In this document: piece after piece, positions 33,298 to 41,021 of the stretch | Layout of the letters: every line of letters starts with the position of its first letter | How positions within the stretch are numbered: the stretch's first letter is position 1 | Source of the DNA: Sporolactobacillus pectinivorans | Lineage (GTDB): Bacteria; Bacillota; Bacilli; Bacillales; Sporolactobacillaceae | Reading direction: 5' to 3' | NCBI RefSeq assembly: GCF_002802965.1 | Contig: NZ_NXGA01000001.1 | Span: 3,100,366-3,164,365 of the forward strand | DNA length: 64,000 bases | The notes under the pieces: generated by a model | What the model saw: the letters and a program-made list of their open reading frames with translations, nothing else | What the model was told of the DNA's origin: nothing | The model's database searches: none | Made by a program: the position numbers and the translations under genes

Positions 33298-33545
33298 GAA
33301 AGCACCCGTTCCCAAAAGGGACGAGTGCTTTCTCGTGGTTCCACCCTTGTTCCTGCGCAGCCGGATACTGCAGGCTAACAAAAATTTTTGTCATGCCGCT
33401 TGTATCATGCTGACACAGCTCAAGATTTTGATAACGGAAAAAACCCGTTGGCAGGTACTTAGGTTCTCCGCCAAAGTTCAGAGGTGGTAAATTCTTCCTG
33501 CCGCCGGAAACTCCCACCAACGTCCCCTCTCTGAAAACGGCACCG
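33298..33545 (-). promoter_or_regulatory. T-box riboswitch of thrS (tRNA-Thr)
   Basis: The minus strand contains AGGGTGGAACCACG (33334-33347) and then a terminator (33298-33332, GAAAGCACTCGTCCC with GGAACGGGTGCTTTC, then TTTTT). Stem I lies upstream; ACC at 33486-33488, just before ACCTCTG, is in the specifier position and codes for threonine. The variable base in TGGAACC is A, which should pair with a U discriminator of tRNA-Thr. Confidence 0.92.
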
Positions 33546-33594
33546 AAAAATTCATGTCCTCATCTTCACCGATCTTCTATCAAAGTATAAATCG

Positions 33595-33623
33595 ATTATA
33601 GGACGTCCGCCGATGAAAATCAA
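33595..33623 (-). promoter_or_regulatory. Sigma-A promoter of thrS
   Basis: TTGATT (33618-33623), 17-base spacer and consensus TATAAT (33595-33600) precede the thrS T-box leader by about 40 bases. Confidence 0.75.
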
Positions 33624-33649
33624 GCCCGCCCAGCACGGCCATTAAAAGT

Positions 33650-34234
33650 TCAAGCTTTGACTTTATCATGATGATCCATCAGAAAGTCAAAAAGCATGGC
33701 ATGGCTAACCTGATCCGCCTCTTTTTCCAGATCAAGCTGGCGAAGAATTTCCAGCCCGATCGGGAGCGTCGTGCCCGCAGCCCGCGACGTGATAATATTG
33801 CCGGAGACAACAACCGGGTCCTCCGAATAGTCTGCATCTTTGATATGGCTGCGAAAATCCGGATTACTTGTTACTGTCTCGCCCTTCAATACCCCAGCGC
33901 GTTCAAGGGCAATCGGTGCCGCGCAAATTGCGGCAACCTTTTTCCCGTTATTTTTATAAAAACGAATCAGCTTCTGAGCCCGTTCATCATCCCTCAGTGT
34001 CGTCGCGCCCTTAGTACCGCCGGGAAGATAGATTCCGTCAAAGTCAGTCAGCCCGTCGTCCTCAATCGTTGTATCCGCCTGTATCACAATATGCCGCGAT
34101 CCCTCAACAAGTTTGCCGCCAAGCGAACAGAGCACCACTTCGACGCCTCCCCTGCGCAGCACATCAATCGCCGTAACCGCTTCTGTTTCTTCAAAACCTT
34201 CCGCGAGCAAGACCAGAATCCGCTTCACGTCCAT
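33650..34234 (-). CDS. DJ-1/PfpI family protein
   Basis: A 194-residue DJ-1/YajL-like protein. The conserved glutamate is in AEGFEETE near residue 15, and the nucleophile cysteine is C104 in AAICAAP, followed by the expected helix. Members act as glyoxalase, deglycase or redox-related chaperones; which applies here is unknown. I chose the ATG at 34234, after a G-rich site; a TTG three codons upstream is unlikely. It lies just upstream of the thrS promoter on the same strand. Confidence 0.9.
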   Translation of the reverse strand: MDVKRILVLLAEGFEETEAVTAIDVLRRGGVEVVLCSLGGKLVEGSRHIVIQADTTIEDDGLTDFDGIYLPGGTKGATTLRDDERAQKLIRFYKNNGKKVAAICAAPIALERAGVLKGETVTSNPDFRSHIKDADYSEDPVVVSGNIITSRAAGTTLPIGLEILRQLDLEKEADQVSHAMLFDFLMDHHDKVKA

Positions 34235-34369
34235 CGCCCCCAATAAAGAATTTCAACTGCTCCTATCGTAGCATAACCATGAGAAGCCTGACAAAGATCC
34301 GGTACTGAGGTTATGTTAATTAACAGTCCAAGAAAAGACGATTACGCTGTCTCCAGGGTGTAAAAAAAG

Positions 34370-34391
34370 CCGACAGTCTATTGACTGCCGG
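34370..34391 (-). terminator. Rho-independent terminator after the 22-residue small gene
   Basis: CCGGCAGTC pairs with GACTGTCGG (one G-T pair) over a 4-base loop, followed on the minus strand by CTTTTTTT. It lies 4 bases past the stop of the small gene at 34395. Confidence 0.85.
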
Positions 34392-34394
34392 CAA

Positions 34395-34463
34395 TTACTG
34401 AATCAGAATACTTTGGTCTGGTCTAATCCCGCCTGTTTCTTTTGTTTCAAGTTTTATCATCAT
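34395..34463 (-). CDS. Very small protein (22 residues), last gene of small-gene cluster
   Basis: A 22-codon frame starting with two ATGs (34463 or 34460) behind AGGAGGAG at good spacing, and ending just before a strong terminator. The peptide is polar (MMIKLETKETGG... ending ILIQ). A strong ribosome binding site and a terminator right after the stop argue that it is translated. It follows the YrzI-like gene on the same strand; the B. subtilis yrzI locus also contains tiny reading frames as I recall. No function is known. Confidence 0.6.
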   Translation of the reverse strand: MMIKLETKETGGIRPDQSILIQ

Positions 34464-34504
34464 TTTCTTCTCCTCCTGTAGACTTATTTTTTCTCTGCCC
34501 GAAA

Positions 34505-34657
34505 TTAGTGGATATAACGGGAATATACCATACGCCTGGTCAGTATTTCATCGCTCATTGATTTGATCCGCTGAAGATCCTCGTAACGGCTGCCCGATAG
34601 TTTCTGCTGCCGTACTGAGACAGTCAGATTCAGCGCAAATAAGTTGATACTTAGCAT
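34505..34657 (-). CDS. YrzI-like small protein
   Basis: A 50-residue protein beginning MLSINLFALNLTVSV, a short hydrophobic segment, then a charged helix (SRYEDLQRIKSMSDEIL). This layout resembles the Bac_small_YrzI family, listed as probable sporulation proteins. GGAAGGAGGG lies 7 bases before the ATG at 34657. The same frame is open further upstream: an ATG at 34747 with its own GGGGGAGA site would give an 81-residue form with a polar N-terminal extension. Either or both may be made. Family match is from memory of the pattern. Confidence 0.65.
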   Translation of the reverse strand: MLSINLFALNLTVSVRQQKLSGSRYEDLQRIKSMSDEILTRRMVYSRYIH

Positions 34658-34869
34658 ACGTAACCCTCCTTCCTGTCGCGGAATTGTTTCTTTTAAGAAC
34701 CCGTTCCCTGCAATAATGCTATTTTCCCTTGTAAGCAATGTTTGCATGTTTGTCTCCCCCAATTAAATTTATATTTATATAAAAGTGCTCCGGAAAGGAA
34801 CAGCTTTATACGCAAAAAAGCCGCAGGACAGTGAGCCTGAGCAGTCTTTTTATAAAAGGGCACAAAAAG

Positions 34870-34895
34870 ACCGCAGTCAGCTTTTGACCTGCGGT
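34870..34895 (-). terminator. Rho-independent terminator after the 29-residue small gene
   Basis: ACCGCA-GTCA pairs with TGAC-TGCGGT (one bulged C) over a short loop and is followed by CTTTTTG on the minus strand, 30 bases past the stop of the small gene. Confidence 0.8.
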
Positions 34896-34925
34896 TGGTT
34901 TCAGTTCATATTCAAAATTTAAAAA

Positions 34926-35015
34926 TTAACGAAGTGAAAGTGTCATTGCCGAGGCCATCAGAAAACGATATGCAATTGTTGAAAATGAATGAACTGTTTT
35001 GTTAATCGTCAACAT
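34926..35015 (-). CDS. Very small protein (29 residues), first gene of small-gene cluster
   Basis: A 29-residue peptide starting MLTINKTVHSF and ending MTLSLR, with a mildly hydrophobic middle (AYRFLMASAM). It has its own consensus-like promoter, an AAGGAGG ribosome binding site 9 bases before the ATG, and its own terminator, so it forms a complete small transcription unit. No family is recognised. It is positively charged and could be membrane-active or a regulatory peptide; this is a guess. Confidence 0.6.
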   Translation of the reverse strand: MLTINKTVHSFSTIAYRFLMASAMTLSLR

Positions 35016-35055
35016 ATCCTGATGCCTCCTTAAAGTTCTTAAATCATACTTCTAC

Positions 35056-35084
35056 AGTATATATGGAAAACTTTTCTTTGTAAA
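35056..35084 (-). promoter_or_regulatory. Sigma-A promoter of the small-gene cluster
   Basis: TTTACA (35079-35084), 17-base spacer and TATACT (35056-35061) lie 41 bases before the 29-residue small gene and just after the ytxC stop. Confidence 0.8.
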
Positions 35085-35100
35085 GCTTATTTAGCCCGGA

Positions 35101-35925
35101 TTATTGATACCCCGCCTCATTTTCTGCATGAAAACTGCCGGGAAGAAAGCACACACGATCTTCAAAAACCTGGTGCAGTGTCCGCATGATGCTATGCTCT
35201 GGGCGGTCTGTGTAAACAATCACCTGCTTCGGTGCCAGAGCGATCAGCGTCAGTATAATCGACGGCTCCGCCTCAATGCCCCACTGCTTGAGCAATGGAT
35301 AGAAAGAACGGACGGATTGGACATTTTTGATCAGCCGATGCTTGTCATCAAAAAGTCTGAAAGGGTGTTCATCAAATACCTCGATTTTATCACAGAGAGG
35401 ACGATAAGCACGGATAATCCGCCGCAGCTTATCGATAAAAACCTGATATTCCTGTTCAAGCTTGTATTCGTCAATAGCAATCTCCACAAATTGGCGGAGT
35501 ACATCACGGTAAGCAGTCAGCCTGAAGCGGAGGATGGACTGAAAAGTAAAAGTGCTGTGATCTGAAAGGATACCCTCCATGGATTTAATGATCAGTTGCC
35601 GTCTGTCAGGAAGTGTCCCGGTCTGTGGCAGGTCGCTTTTCTCTCCGGCAAAAATTGCCGTAATAATGCTCAGAATCTCAATTTTTTCTTCAGGCTCCGT
35701 GAAGAAGTAATGCTTTTCAATAATTTCAAGCAACCATTTTCTTTCAAATCTTTCAATAATATAACGAGATATTAAAAAAGCCAGTTCCCCATAATCCGCT
35801 GCTGTAGCGGGAAATATCACCAGTCGGCTGTTGATCAGGAGAGCACTGGCCTCCTGCCGAAGTGCGGCGGGCAGTTGTCTGTAAAGGTCCACTGCTTCCT
35901 GTGTCGTTTCAAACACGATCTCCAA
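35101..35925 (-). CDS. ytxC: YtxC-like sporulation protein
   Basis: A 274-residue protein similar in length and position to B. subtilis YtxC, annotated as a putative sporulation protein. Visible landmarks are FLISRYIIERFERKWLLEIIEKHYFF near residue 50-75 and NVQSVRSFYPLLKQWGIEAEPSIILTLIALAPKQVIVY near 205-240. The TTG start follows GGGGAGGAT. It lies between dnaI and thrS, as in B. subtilis, although ytxB (a membrane protein gene there) is absent. The molecular role is unknown. Confidence 0.85.
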   Translation of the reverse strand: MEIVFETTQEAVDLYRQLPAALRQEASALLINSRLVIFPATAADYGELAFLISRYIIERFERKWLLEIIEKHYFFTEPEEKIEILSIITAIFAGEKSDLPQTGTLPDRRQLIIKSMEGILSDHSTFTFQSILRFRLTAYRDVLRQFVEIAIDEYKLEQEYQVFIDKLRRIIRAYRPLCDKIEVFDEHPFRLFDDKHRLIKNVQSVRSFYPLLKQWGIEAEPSIILTLIALAPKQVIVYTDRPEHSIMRTLHQVFEDRVCFLPGSFHAENEAGYQ

Positions 35926-36094
35926 TCGCTTATCCTCCCCGTCCTATTCTTTATAACCACTATATGGGGGAAAGTTCCGGATCATGCGCTGAATGACCTG
36001 TTCCAGTGAAAAAATCTTTTCTCTCATCGACTTGAATGATGGCCAAAAAACAAATTTCGGTCTGAGGGCCTGGGATTGATTTAAGAAAAAGCAG

Positions 36095-37027
36095 TTATCT
36101 GCGGTTCGCTCCCTCCATTTTCACAAGCGTTGTGAAATGGCGGATCCGCTCCATAAGACGCTTCGCTTTTACATTCTCAACGCCACTCTTTTGAGAATAA
36201 GAAAAGTGGTCTTCAAGTTCATCATAATTAAAATTGGAAGTATATAAAGTTGGCAGATGCTCCATCATGCGATATTGCAGAATGCTGCCAAGCACTTCAT
36301 CACGAATCCACGGGGTCATGGTCTCCGCACCAATATCATCAAGTATCAATACAGGCACCTTTTTCAGGACATCAAGTTTCTTGTCCACCGTATTATCCTG
36401 AATGGCACCCTTGATCTCTCTGAAAAAATCGGGTGTGTAAACAATCAATGAAGCAATGTGCCGGCTTTCGGCAAGGCTGTTCATGATTGCTCCCATTAGG
36501 TACGTTTTTCCGACACCGAATTGCCCGCAGAGATACAGCCCTTTTGCCGCTTCAGGTTTGCTGAGATAAGAACGGACAAAATCGCCGGCCGCCTTAAGCG
36601 CCAGCTGACGCCCTCTTTCAAGCTTGTCGATACTTTTAAATGTTGCCTGCAGAATATCCTTAGGAACGTAATAGCTTCTGATCAAGTCACTCTGACGCTT
36701 TCGGACTTCACTTTCGAGCAACAACGGACAAGGGGTAAAGGTCAACGTCAGGCTGCCCTTATCATTCAGCAGAAGCGGTCTGTAACCGGCCATCATATTG
36801 GGGCAGTGGTCAAGACCGGGGCAGTGATCACAATGTTCCCATTCCTCGGTAAACTGATAGAGCCTGGAAAGATGCCTTTCCCACTCATTCCTGCCCATTT
36901 GCGGATTTTGCTCAGCAAAACTGAGGACTCTGGGATTTTCTTTAATTTTTATCATGATGCGATCACGTTCGGCTTGAATTGCCTGCTGATCAGCTACGTC
37001 TTGAATCAGCGATTTAATCGGCTCCAT
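36095..37027 (-). CDS. dnaI: Primosomal protein DnaI (helicase loader)
   Basis: A 310-residue helicase loader that places the replicative helicase on DNA. The N-terminal zinc-binding segment has C66, C69 and C75 (HCDHCPGLDHCP), and a C-terminal AAA+ domain carries Walker A (GQFGVGKTYL near 168) and Walker B (VLILDDIGAE near 230). Length equals the Bacillus protein (311). GGGGGTGAGGA precedes the ATG. It starts 26 bases after dnaB ends, so the two are an operon. Confidence 0.97.
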   Translation of the reverse strand: MEPIKSLIQDVADQQAIQAERDRIMIKIKENPRVLSFAEQNPQMGRNEWERHLSRLYQFTEEWEHCDHCPGLDHCPNMMAGYRPLLLNDKGSLTLTFTPCPLLLESEVRKRQSDLIRSYYVPKDILQATFKSIDKLERGRQLALKAAGDFVRSYLSKPEAAKGLYLCGQFGVGKTYLMGAIMNSLAESRHIASLIVYTPDFFREIKGAIQDNTVDKKLDVLKKVPVLILDDIGAETMTPWIRDEVLGSILQYRMMEHLPTLYTSNFNYDELEDHFSYSQKSGVENVKAKRLMERIRHFTTLVKMEGANRR

Positions 37028-37053
37028 TTCCTCACCCCCTTGTCATTCGTAAT

Positions 37054-38424
37054 TCAGATACTGTTTAAATAATCGTCAAGCCATTTTGCCCTTTTTTCTG
37101 CCTCTTCATCAGGCACTTCCAATAGCTTACTGCTCTGCTTCCCATTCATCCATTCCGGAACAACTTCCTGATGCACGCGATCCGCTGTTTTGCGCCCTGT
37201 CGCCGTCGTATTTTTTTTAGGCACCTGAGCCTGACGTTTGCGTTTCTCATCGCGGGCTATCGACATGGCCTGACGTACAGTCCGGACATTCGCCCTCGAC
37301 CACTGCGCCGCAATTTTTTCAACGAATGACTTGTTTAAATTGTTATGGTTCACTTGCACGATATAATCAACTAAAACATTGATCACGCCCGGGTTCAGTT
37401 TCGTACTGAACATTAGATTCTCGATCAGGCGCAGGTCCGGAAGCTGCGGTTTGCTTCCATGTCCCAGCTGTTCGAGCAGCTGATACGGGGAACTTGTCTC
37501 GTACCAGGCAATCAGTTGTTCTTCCTCGTTTTGCGGTTTTTTGCCGTCCATTTCACGATCTCTTGCCGGCTGTGTCCGTTCATAAAGGGACGGCATTTCA
37601 TCGGTACCGTGTTCCAGGCGATAGAAATCACGTACTTCCTTTCTCAACGCATCAATGTCAACCACTCCTGTGTGAAGCGATGCAGTTTCAATCGCGCGAC
37701 TCATATCAAAGGGATCGGTATTATAAACAAAAGCCAGTTTTTCAACGGCGGAACGGATCTTATCGTCCAGCGCGTCTTCCGGAAGGATAGCATCTGAGAG
37801 ATACCCTTTCAAGGCCTTAAAATCAAAGGGCTTTCTAAAGCGTATCGCCCCTGATTTACCGCGCTTTTCCCAGCTCAGGCCACCGGGATCAAGCTGCCGC
37901 TCCTCATTGGCTTCGCTGGTGGGCACGGACTCAAATACTTCATCAAAAGAAACAGAAAGATCCTCGAAATCATCTTCAGGGCGTGTTTTATCAATAAAAA
38001 GATTACTGAGCCGTTCAAAGTCCCGTGGACCGACCTGATGATACAAAAAAGTACTGAGCAAATCATCATGAAAAAACTGTTCCGGTTTCAGAGGTGGAAG
38101 GATTTGATAAATAAACAAGCCGGAATCTGAATGCTTCTTCTTCAATGTCCGAAGCAACCCGACGGCTTCAAGTTTCTTCCTGGCTTTCAGTATCCGGTCC
38201 AGTGAAAGATTCATGAACCCCATCAGCTGGTGATGGGTCACTGAAAAATGACCGTCCTGTGCATCTTTTTCCTGCCAGAAAGTAAAGTACAAACTGGTTG
38301 CCTCGATTCCAATGAGCGGCTGATAGAGACAGGTAATGATTTTCTGATCATAAAAATAAAGCAGGCTTGCTGCCCTGACTTCATACCGGTCACCCGGCAG
38401 CACCTCCTTCCAGGATTGAATCAT
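37054..38424 (-). CDS. dnaB: Replication initiation and membrane attachment protein DnaB
   Basis: A 456-residue Bacillus-type DnaB (not the helicase), which works with DnaD and DnaI to load the helicase at oriC and at stalled forks. The N-terminal winged-helix (LYFYDQKIITCLYQPLIGIEATSLYFTFW) and two C-terminal DnaB/DnaD helical domains (NPGVINVLVDYIVQVNHNNLNKSFVEKIAAQW near 350-385) are visible. AAGGGGGA precedes the ATG. Length agrees with B. subtilis (472). It lies between nrdR and dnaI. Confidence 0.96.
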   Translation of the reverse strand: MIQSWKEVLPGDRYEVRAASLLYFYDQKIITCLYQPLIGIEATSLYFTFWQEKDAQDGHFSVTHHQLMGFMNLSLDRILKARKKLEAVGLLRTLKKKHSDSGLFIYQILPPLKPEQFFHDDLLSTFLYHQVGPRDFERLSNLFIDKTRPEDDFEDLSVSFDEVFESVPTSEANEERQLDPGGLSWEKRGKSGAIRFRKPFDFKALKGYLSDAILPEDALDDKIRSAVEKLAFVYNTDPFDMSRAIETASLHTGVVDIDALRKEVRDFYRLEHGTDEMPSLYERTQPARDREMDGKKPQNEEEQLIAWYETSSPYQLLEQLGHGSKPQLPDLRLIENLMFSTKLNPGVINVLVDYIVQVNHNNLNKSFVEKIAAQWSRANVRTVRQAMSIARDEKRKRQAQVPKKNTTATGRKTADRVHQEVVPEWMNGKQSSKLLEVPDEEAEKRAKWLDDYLNSI

Positions 38425-38544
38425 GCCTGTTCCCCCTTTTTTATAGCTCAGTTATTAACTGCATCTGGAAAAACCCGAAATTCCCGCAGCCTTTTTAATC
38501 CAAAAACGTTTAAGCCCGGGCAATTTTATTTTCGAATTTCTTCA

Positions 38545-38700
38545 AAAAGCTACTAAATGATTAGCAGCGAATTCTCCGTCATCCCTTCGAAAAAACTCTT
38601 TTAGGCGGCGTAAAAAGTCATCGAATGATCAGCGGCGAATCTCAACGCCCTCCTCAGTTAAAAGGATCTTCTGCTAATAGGAAAAGGATCTTTCGCTAAT
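38545..38700. repeat. Degenerate intergenic repeats between dnaB and nrdR
   Basis: Two pairs of imperfect repeats. Units near 38548 and 38611 read AAAAG-T-x-ATC/ACT-xAATGAT(T/C)AGC(A/G)GCGAAT. Two 22-base units at 38659-38702 read AAAAGGATCTT-(C)TGCTAATA and AAAAGGATCTT-TCGCTAATA. The 475-base gap otherwise lacks a recognisable gene; gapB and speD, which occur in this stretch in B. subtilis, are absent. Confidence 0.6.
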
Positions 38701-38744
38701 ACGTACACGTCCTGTGTACAACGCAGAAATCAGCACATCCTGTG
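38701..38744 (-). repeat. Dispersed intergenic repeat, copy C
   Basis: On the minus strand it reads CACAGGATGTGCTG, then CTGCGTTGTACACAGGAC and GTGTACGTATTAGCGAAAG, which aligns with copies A (15349-15404) and B (19302-19357). The sequence up to about 38870 contains a further stem (TAGCGTC/GATTGACGCT region) and may belong to the same element. Confidence 0.65.
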
Positions 38745-38899
38745 CCAGTTCATGTAGCGTCAATCTACGCTCCGGCCCTCGCAACTTCGCTGCCTCCACC
38801 TTCCGACGGTCATGGATGACCTGGTGCAGGCGTTGTAACACGATGTTGCATTTTTGGCCCGCGACTGTTCTCCCTCGTCACTTTTTTAAACAGGCTCTT

Positions 38900-39385
38900 T
38901 TATGAGTTTTTTCTGTTGTTTTTTTCTGTTTCCAGTTGGTCCTTAAGTTCCTGAATTTCCCGTGCGAAGACATTAATGTCCTTAAACTGCCGATAAACCG
39001 ACGCAAAGCGCACATACGCAACCTCGTCCACCTTTGCCAGCTCATTCATAACCAGTTCACCGATTTCATGGCTCCTGACTTCAGAACGTCCTTCATCACG
39101 AAGCGCTTTTTCCACTCGATTGGCAATACGTTCCAGCTCTTCAAGCGGAACCGGGCGCTTTTCACAGGCTTTAATTAATCCGCGCAATATTTTATCCCGG
39201 CTGAATGCTTCACGGGCATCTTCTTTCTTTACAACAACAAGCGGAATTTCTTCTACTTTTTCAAATGTAGTAAAGCGATAGTGGCAGTACTCGCATTCTC
39301 TCCGTCTGCGGATCGCCCTTCCACTGTTCACAGGACGAGAGTCCAGAACTTTGGTCCCATCTTTTTTACAGCTTGGACAGCGCAT
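38900..39385 (-). CDS. nrdR: Transcriptional repressor NrdR
   Basis: A 161-residue NrdR. The N-terminal zinc ribbon has MRCPSC and CEYCHYRF, followed by an ATP-cone ([27 protein letters not shown], about residues 48-140). NrdR senses ATP/dATP and represses ribonucleotide reductase genes. ATG at 39385 after GAGGTGGGA is the best start. It precedes dnaB as in Bacillus. No NrdR boxes were sought because no nrd genes are in the window. Confidence 0.97.
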   Translation of the reverse strand: MRCPSCKKDGTKVLDSRPVNSGRAIRRRRECEYCHYRFTTFEKVEEIPLVVVKKEDAREAFSRDKILRGLIKACEKRPVPLEELERIANRVEKALRDEGRSEVRSHEIGELVMNELAKVDEVAYVRFASVYRQFKDINVFAREIQELKDQLETEKNNRKNS

Positions 39386-39490
39386 AATTCCCACCTCAAT
39401 CGCAGTTTTGGATGATAATTTTATTTTATCCTAACAGAGGCCGGATGAAAAGCGGCCGCCTGGCCAAGAGTTTAAAATCTAAACGATCTG

Positions 39491-40087
39491 TCACATGATC
39501 ATCCATTGTTTTAACAGTTTCACCAGTTGTTCCTCAGTTTCCCGAATTGTTCCGTTGTTATCGATCACCGCGCTCGCTCGCTTTTTCTTCTCCTCCAATG
39601 GCATCTGGGTGTTAATCCGTGACAGCGCTTCGGCCTTTGTCAAACTATTTCTGGTCATCAGCCTCTGAATCTGGTTGTCTTTTGTGGCATAAACAACGAT
39701 CGTTTTGTCAGTCCAACCTTCAAACGAGCCTTCAAATAAAAGCGGCACATCCAGAAACACAACAGGAGCCCCCAGAGTTTCAAGTAATTTAAGCTGCTTA
39801 CGCATCTCAGTGCGAATCAGCGGATGAATCATCCGATTCAGATTTTTCCTCTGATCCTCATTATGAAAAATCAGGTTGCCCAGCTTCGAGCGGTTCAATC
39901 TTCCGTCTTCAAGCAAGATCCTGTCACCAAAGACGGCGGCAATCCGTCTCAGCCCTTCGCTGCCGGGGATAACAACATCGCGAGCGATCCGGTCGGCATC
40001 GATCAAATGATAGTTGTGGTTTCTCAGCCAGTCCGATACAGTGCTTTTGCCGCTGGCTATCCCTCCGGTCAGTCCGATTTTCAGCAT
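39491..40087 (-). CDS. coaE: Dephospho-CoA kinase
   Basis: A 198-residue P-loop kinase for the last step of coenzyme A synthesis. The P-loop is GLTGGIASGKST at residues 5-16; the DADRIARDVV and FLDVPLLFEG motifs are typical of CoaE. The ATG at 40087 shares one base with the mutM stop (TAATG), and the AGAAGGA ribosome binding site is inside mutM, so the two are translationally coupled. Confidence 0.95.
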   Translation of the reverse strand: MLKIGLTGGIASGKSTVSDWLRNHNYHLIDADRIARDVVIPGSEGLRRIAAVFGDRILLEDGRLNRSKLGNLIFHNEDQRKNLNRMIHPLIRTEMRKQLKLLETLGAPVVFLDVPLLFEGSFEGWTDKTIVVYATKDNQIQRLMTRNSLTKAEALSRINTQMPLEEKKKRASAVIDNNGTIRETEEQLVKLLKQWMIM

Positions 40088-40923
40088 TATTTTTTCCTTC
40101 TCTTCTGGCATTTCGGGCAGAAATGTGTACCGCGGCCATTAACTTTCATTTTTTCAATCGCAGTGCCGCAGCGGACACAGGGCATTCCTTCACGGCCGTA
40201 TACTTCCAGCTTCTGCTGAAAAAGGCCCATATGACCCTGGCTGTTTACAAAAGTCCGGACACTGCTTCCGCCCAGCTCAACCGCTTCACCCAATACGTTA
40301 ACAATCGCCTGACGTAAAGCGGAAATCTCGGAATCCGAAAGTTCTGCGGCCGGAGTCAGCGGATGAATCCGGGCGCGGAACAATGATTCGTCAACATATA
40401 TATTTCCAAGTCCGACAACAGCCCTCTGATCAAGCAGCAGGGGTTTGACGGACCTTTTCGTTCCACGGCAGGCGGTTGTCAGGGCAGGAATAGAAAATTC
40501 AGGAGAGAAGGGCTCAGGACCGAGCTTTTTAAGCGGAAGGCTGTTCCATTCTTCACCCTTCCGGAACAGATGCATCGTGCCGAATTTGCGGACATCGCGA
40601 TAGCGGAGTGCCGTCCCGTCCGTAAAATGAAAAATGACATGCGTATACCGGTCGACAGGAACATCTTCTCGTTCCAATCTGTATCTTCCTTCCATCCGCA
40701 GATGTGAAACCACAACCTGACTGTCAAAACAGAGCAGCAGGAACTTGCCTCTCCGCCCAACATTGTGTAACGTCTCACCTGTAAGCAAACGAGCGAATTG
40801 TTGAACATCGCGCGGCCTGCGGATGATATTGGGCCAGAGAATTTCTACATTCTTGACCGTTTTTCCGATCACCAGCTCATTCAATGTTTGCTTGACAGTT
40901 TCTACTTCAGGCAATTCCGGCAC
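40087..40923 (-). CDS. mutM: Formamidopyrimidine-DNA glycosylase
   Basis: A 278-residue bifunctional glycosylase/AP lyase that removes 8-oxoguanine and formamidopyrimidines. The catalytic N-terminal Pro2-Glu3 (MPELPEVE), Lys near residue 60 (GRRGKFLLL) and the C-terminal zinc finger (C-V-R-C ... C-P-K-C) are intact. The start is GTG, preceded by AAAGGGG. It follows polA and precedes coaE, as in Bacillus. Confidence 0.97.
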   Translation of the reverse strand: MPELPEVETVKQTLNELVIGKTVKNVEILWPNIIRRPRDVQQFARLLTGETLHNVGRRGKFLLLCFDSQVVVSHLRMEGRYRLEREDVPVDRYTHVIFHFTDGTALRYRDVRKFGTMHLFRKGEEWNSLPLKKLGPEPFSPEFSIPALTTACRGTKRSVKPLLLDQRAVVGLGNIYVDESLFRARIHPLTPAAELSDSEISALRQAIVNVLGEAVELGGSSVRTFVNSQGHMGLFQQKLEVYGREGMPCVRCGTAIEKMKVNGRGTHFCPKCQKRRKK

Positions 40924-40976
40924 AAAAAATATCCCCTTTAATTTTTATTTACTATAGAGAGTAAAAAAGAGAAAAA

Positions 40977-40993
40977 GCCGCAGATGATGCAGC
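40977..40993 (-). terminator. Terminator candidate between polA and mutM
   Basis: GCTGCA and TGCGGC pair (one G-T) over a 5-base loop, followed by TTTTTC on the minus strand, 28 bases past the polA stop. It may attenuate rather than fully stop read-through to mutM. Confidence 0.6.
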
Positions 40994-41021
40994 TGTTTCC
41001 CGCTTTTTTTGCAGTCGTTTT

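Noticed and set aside
33158..33520. Minus-strand frames of 120 and 63 codons upstream of thrS
   Set aside because: They run through the T-box antiterminator and terminator; the conserved RNA explains the sequence.
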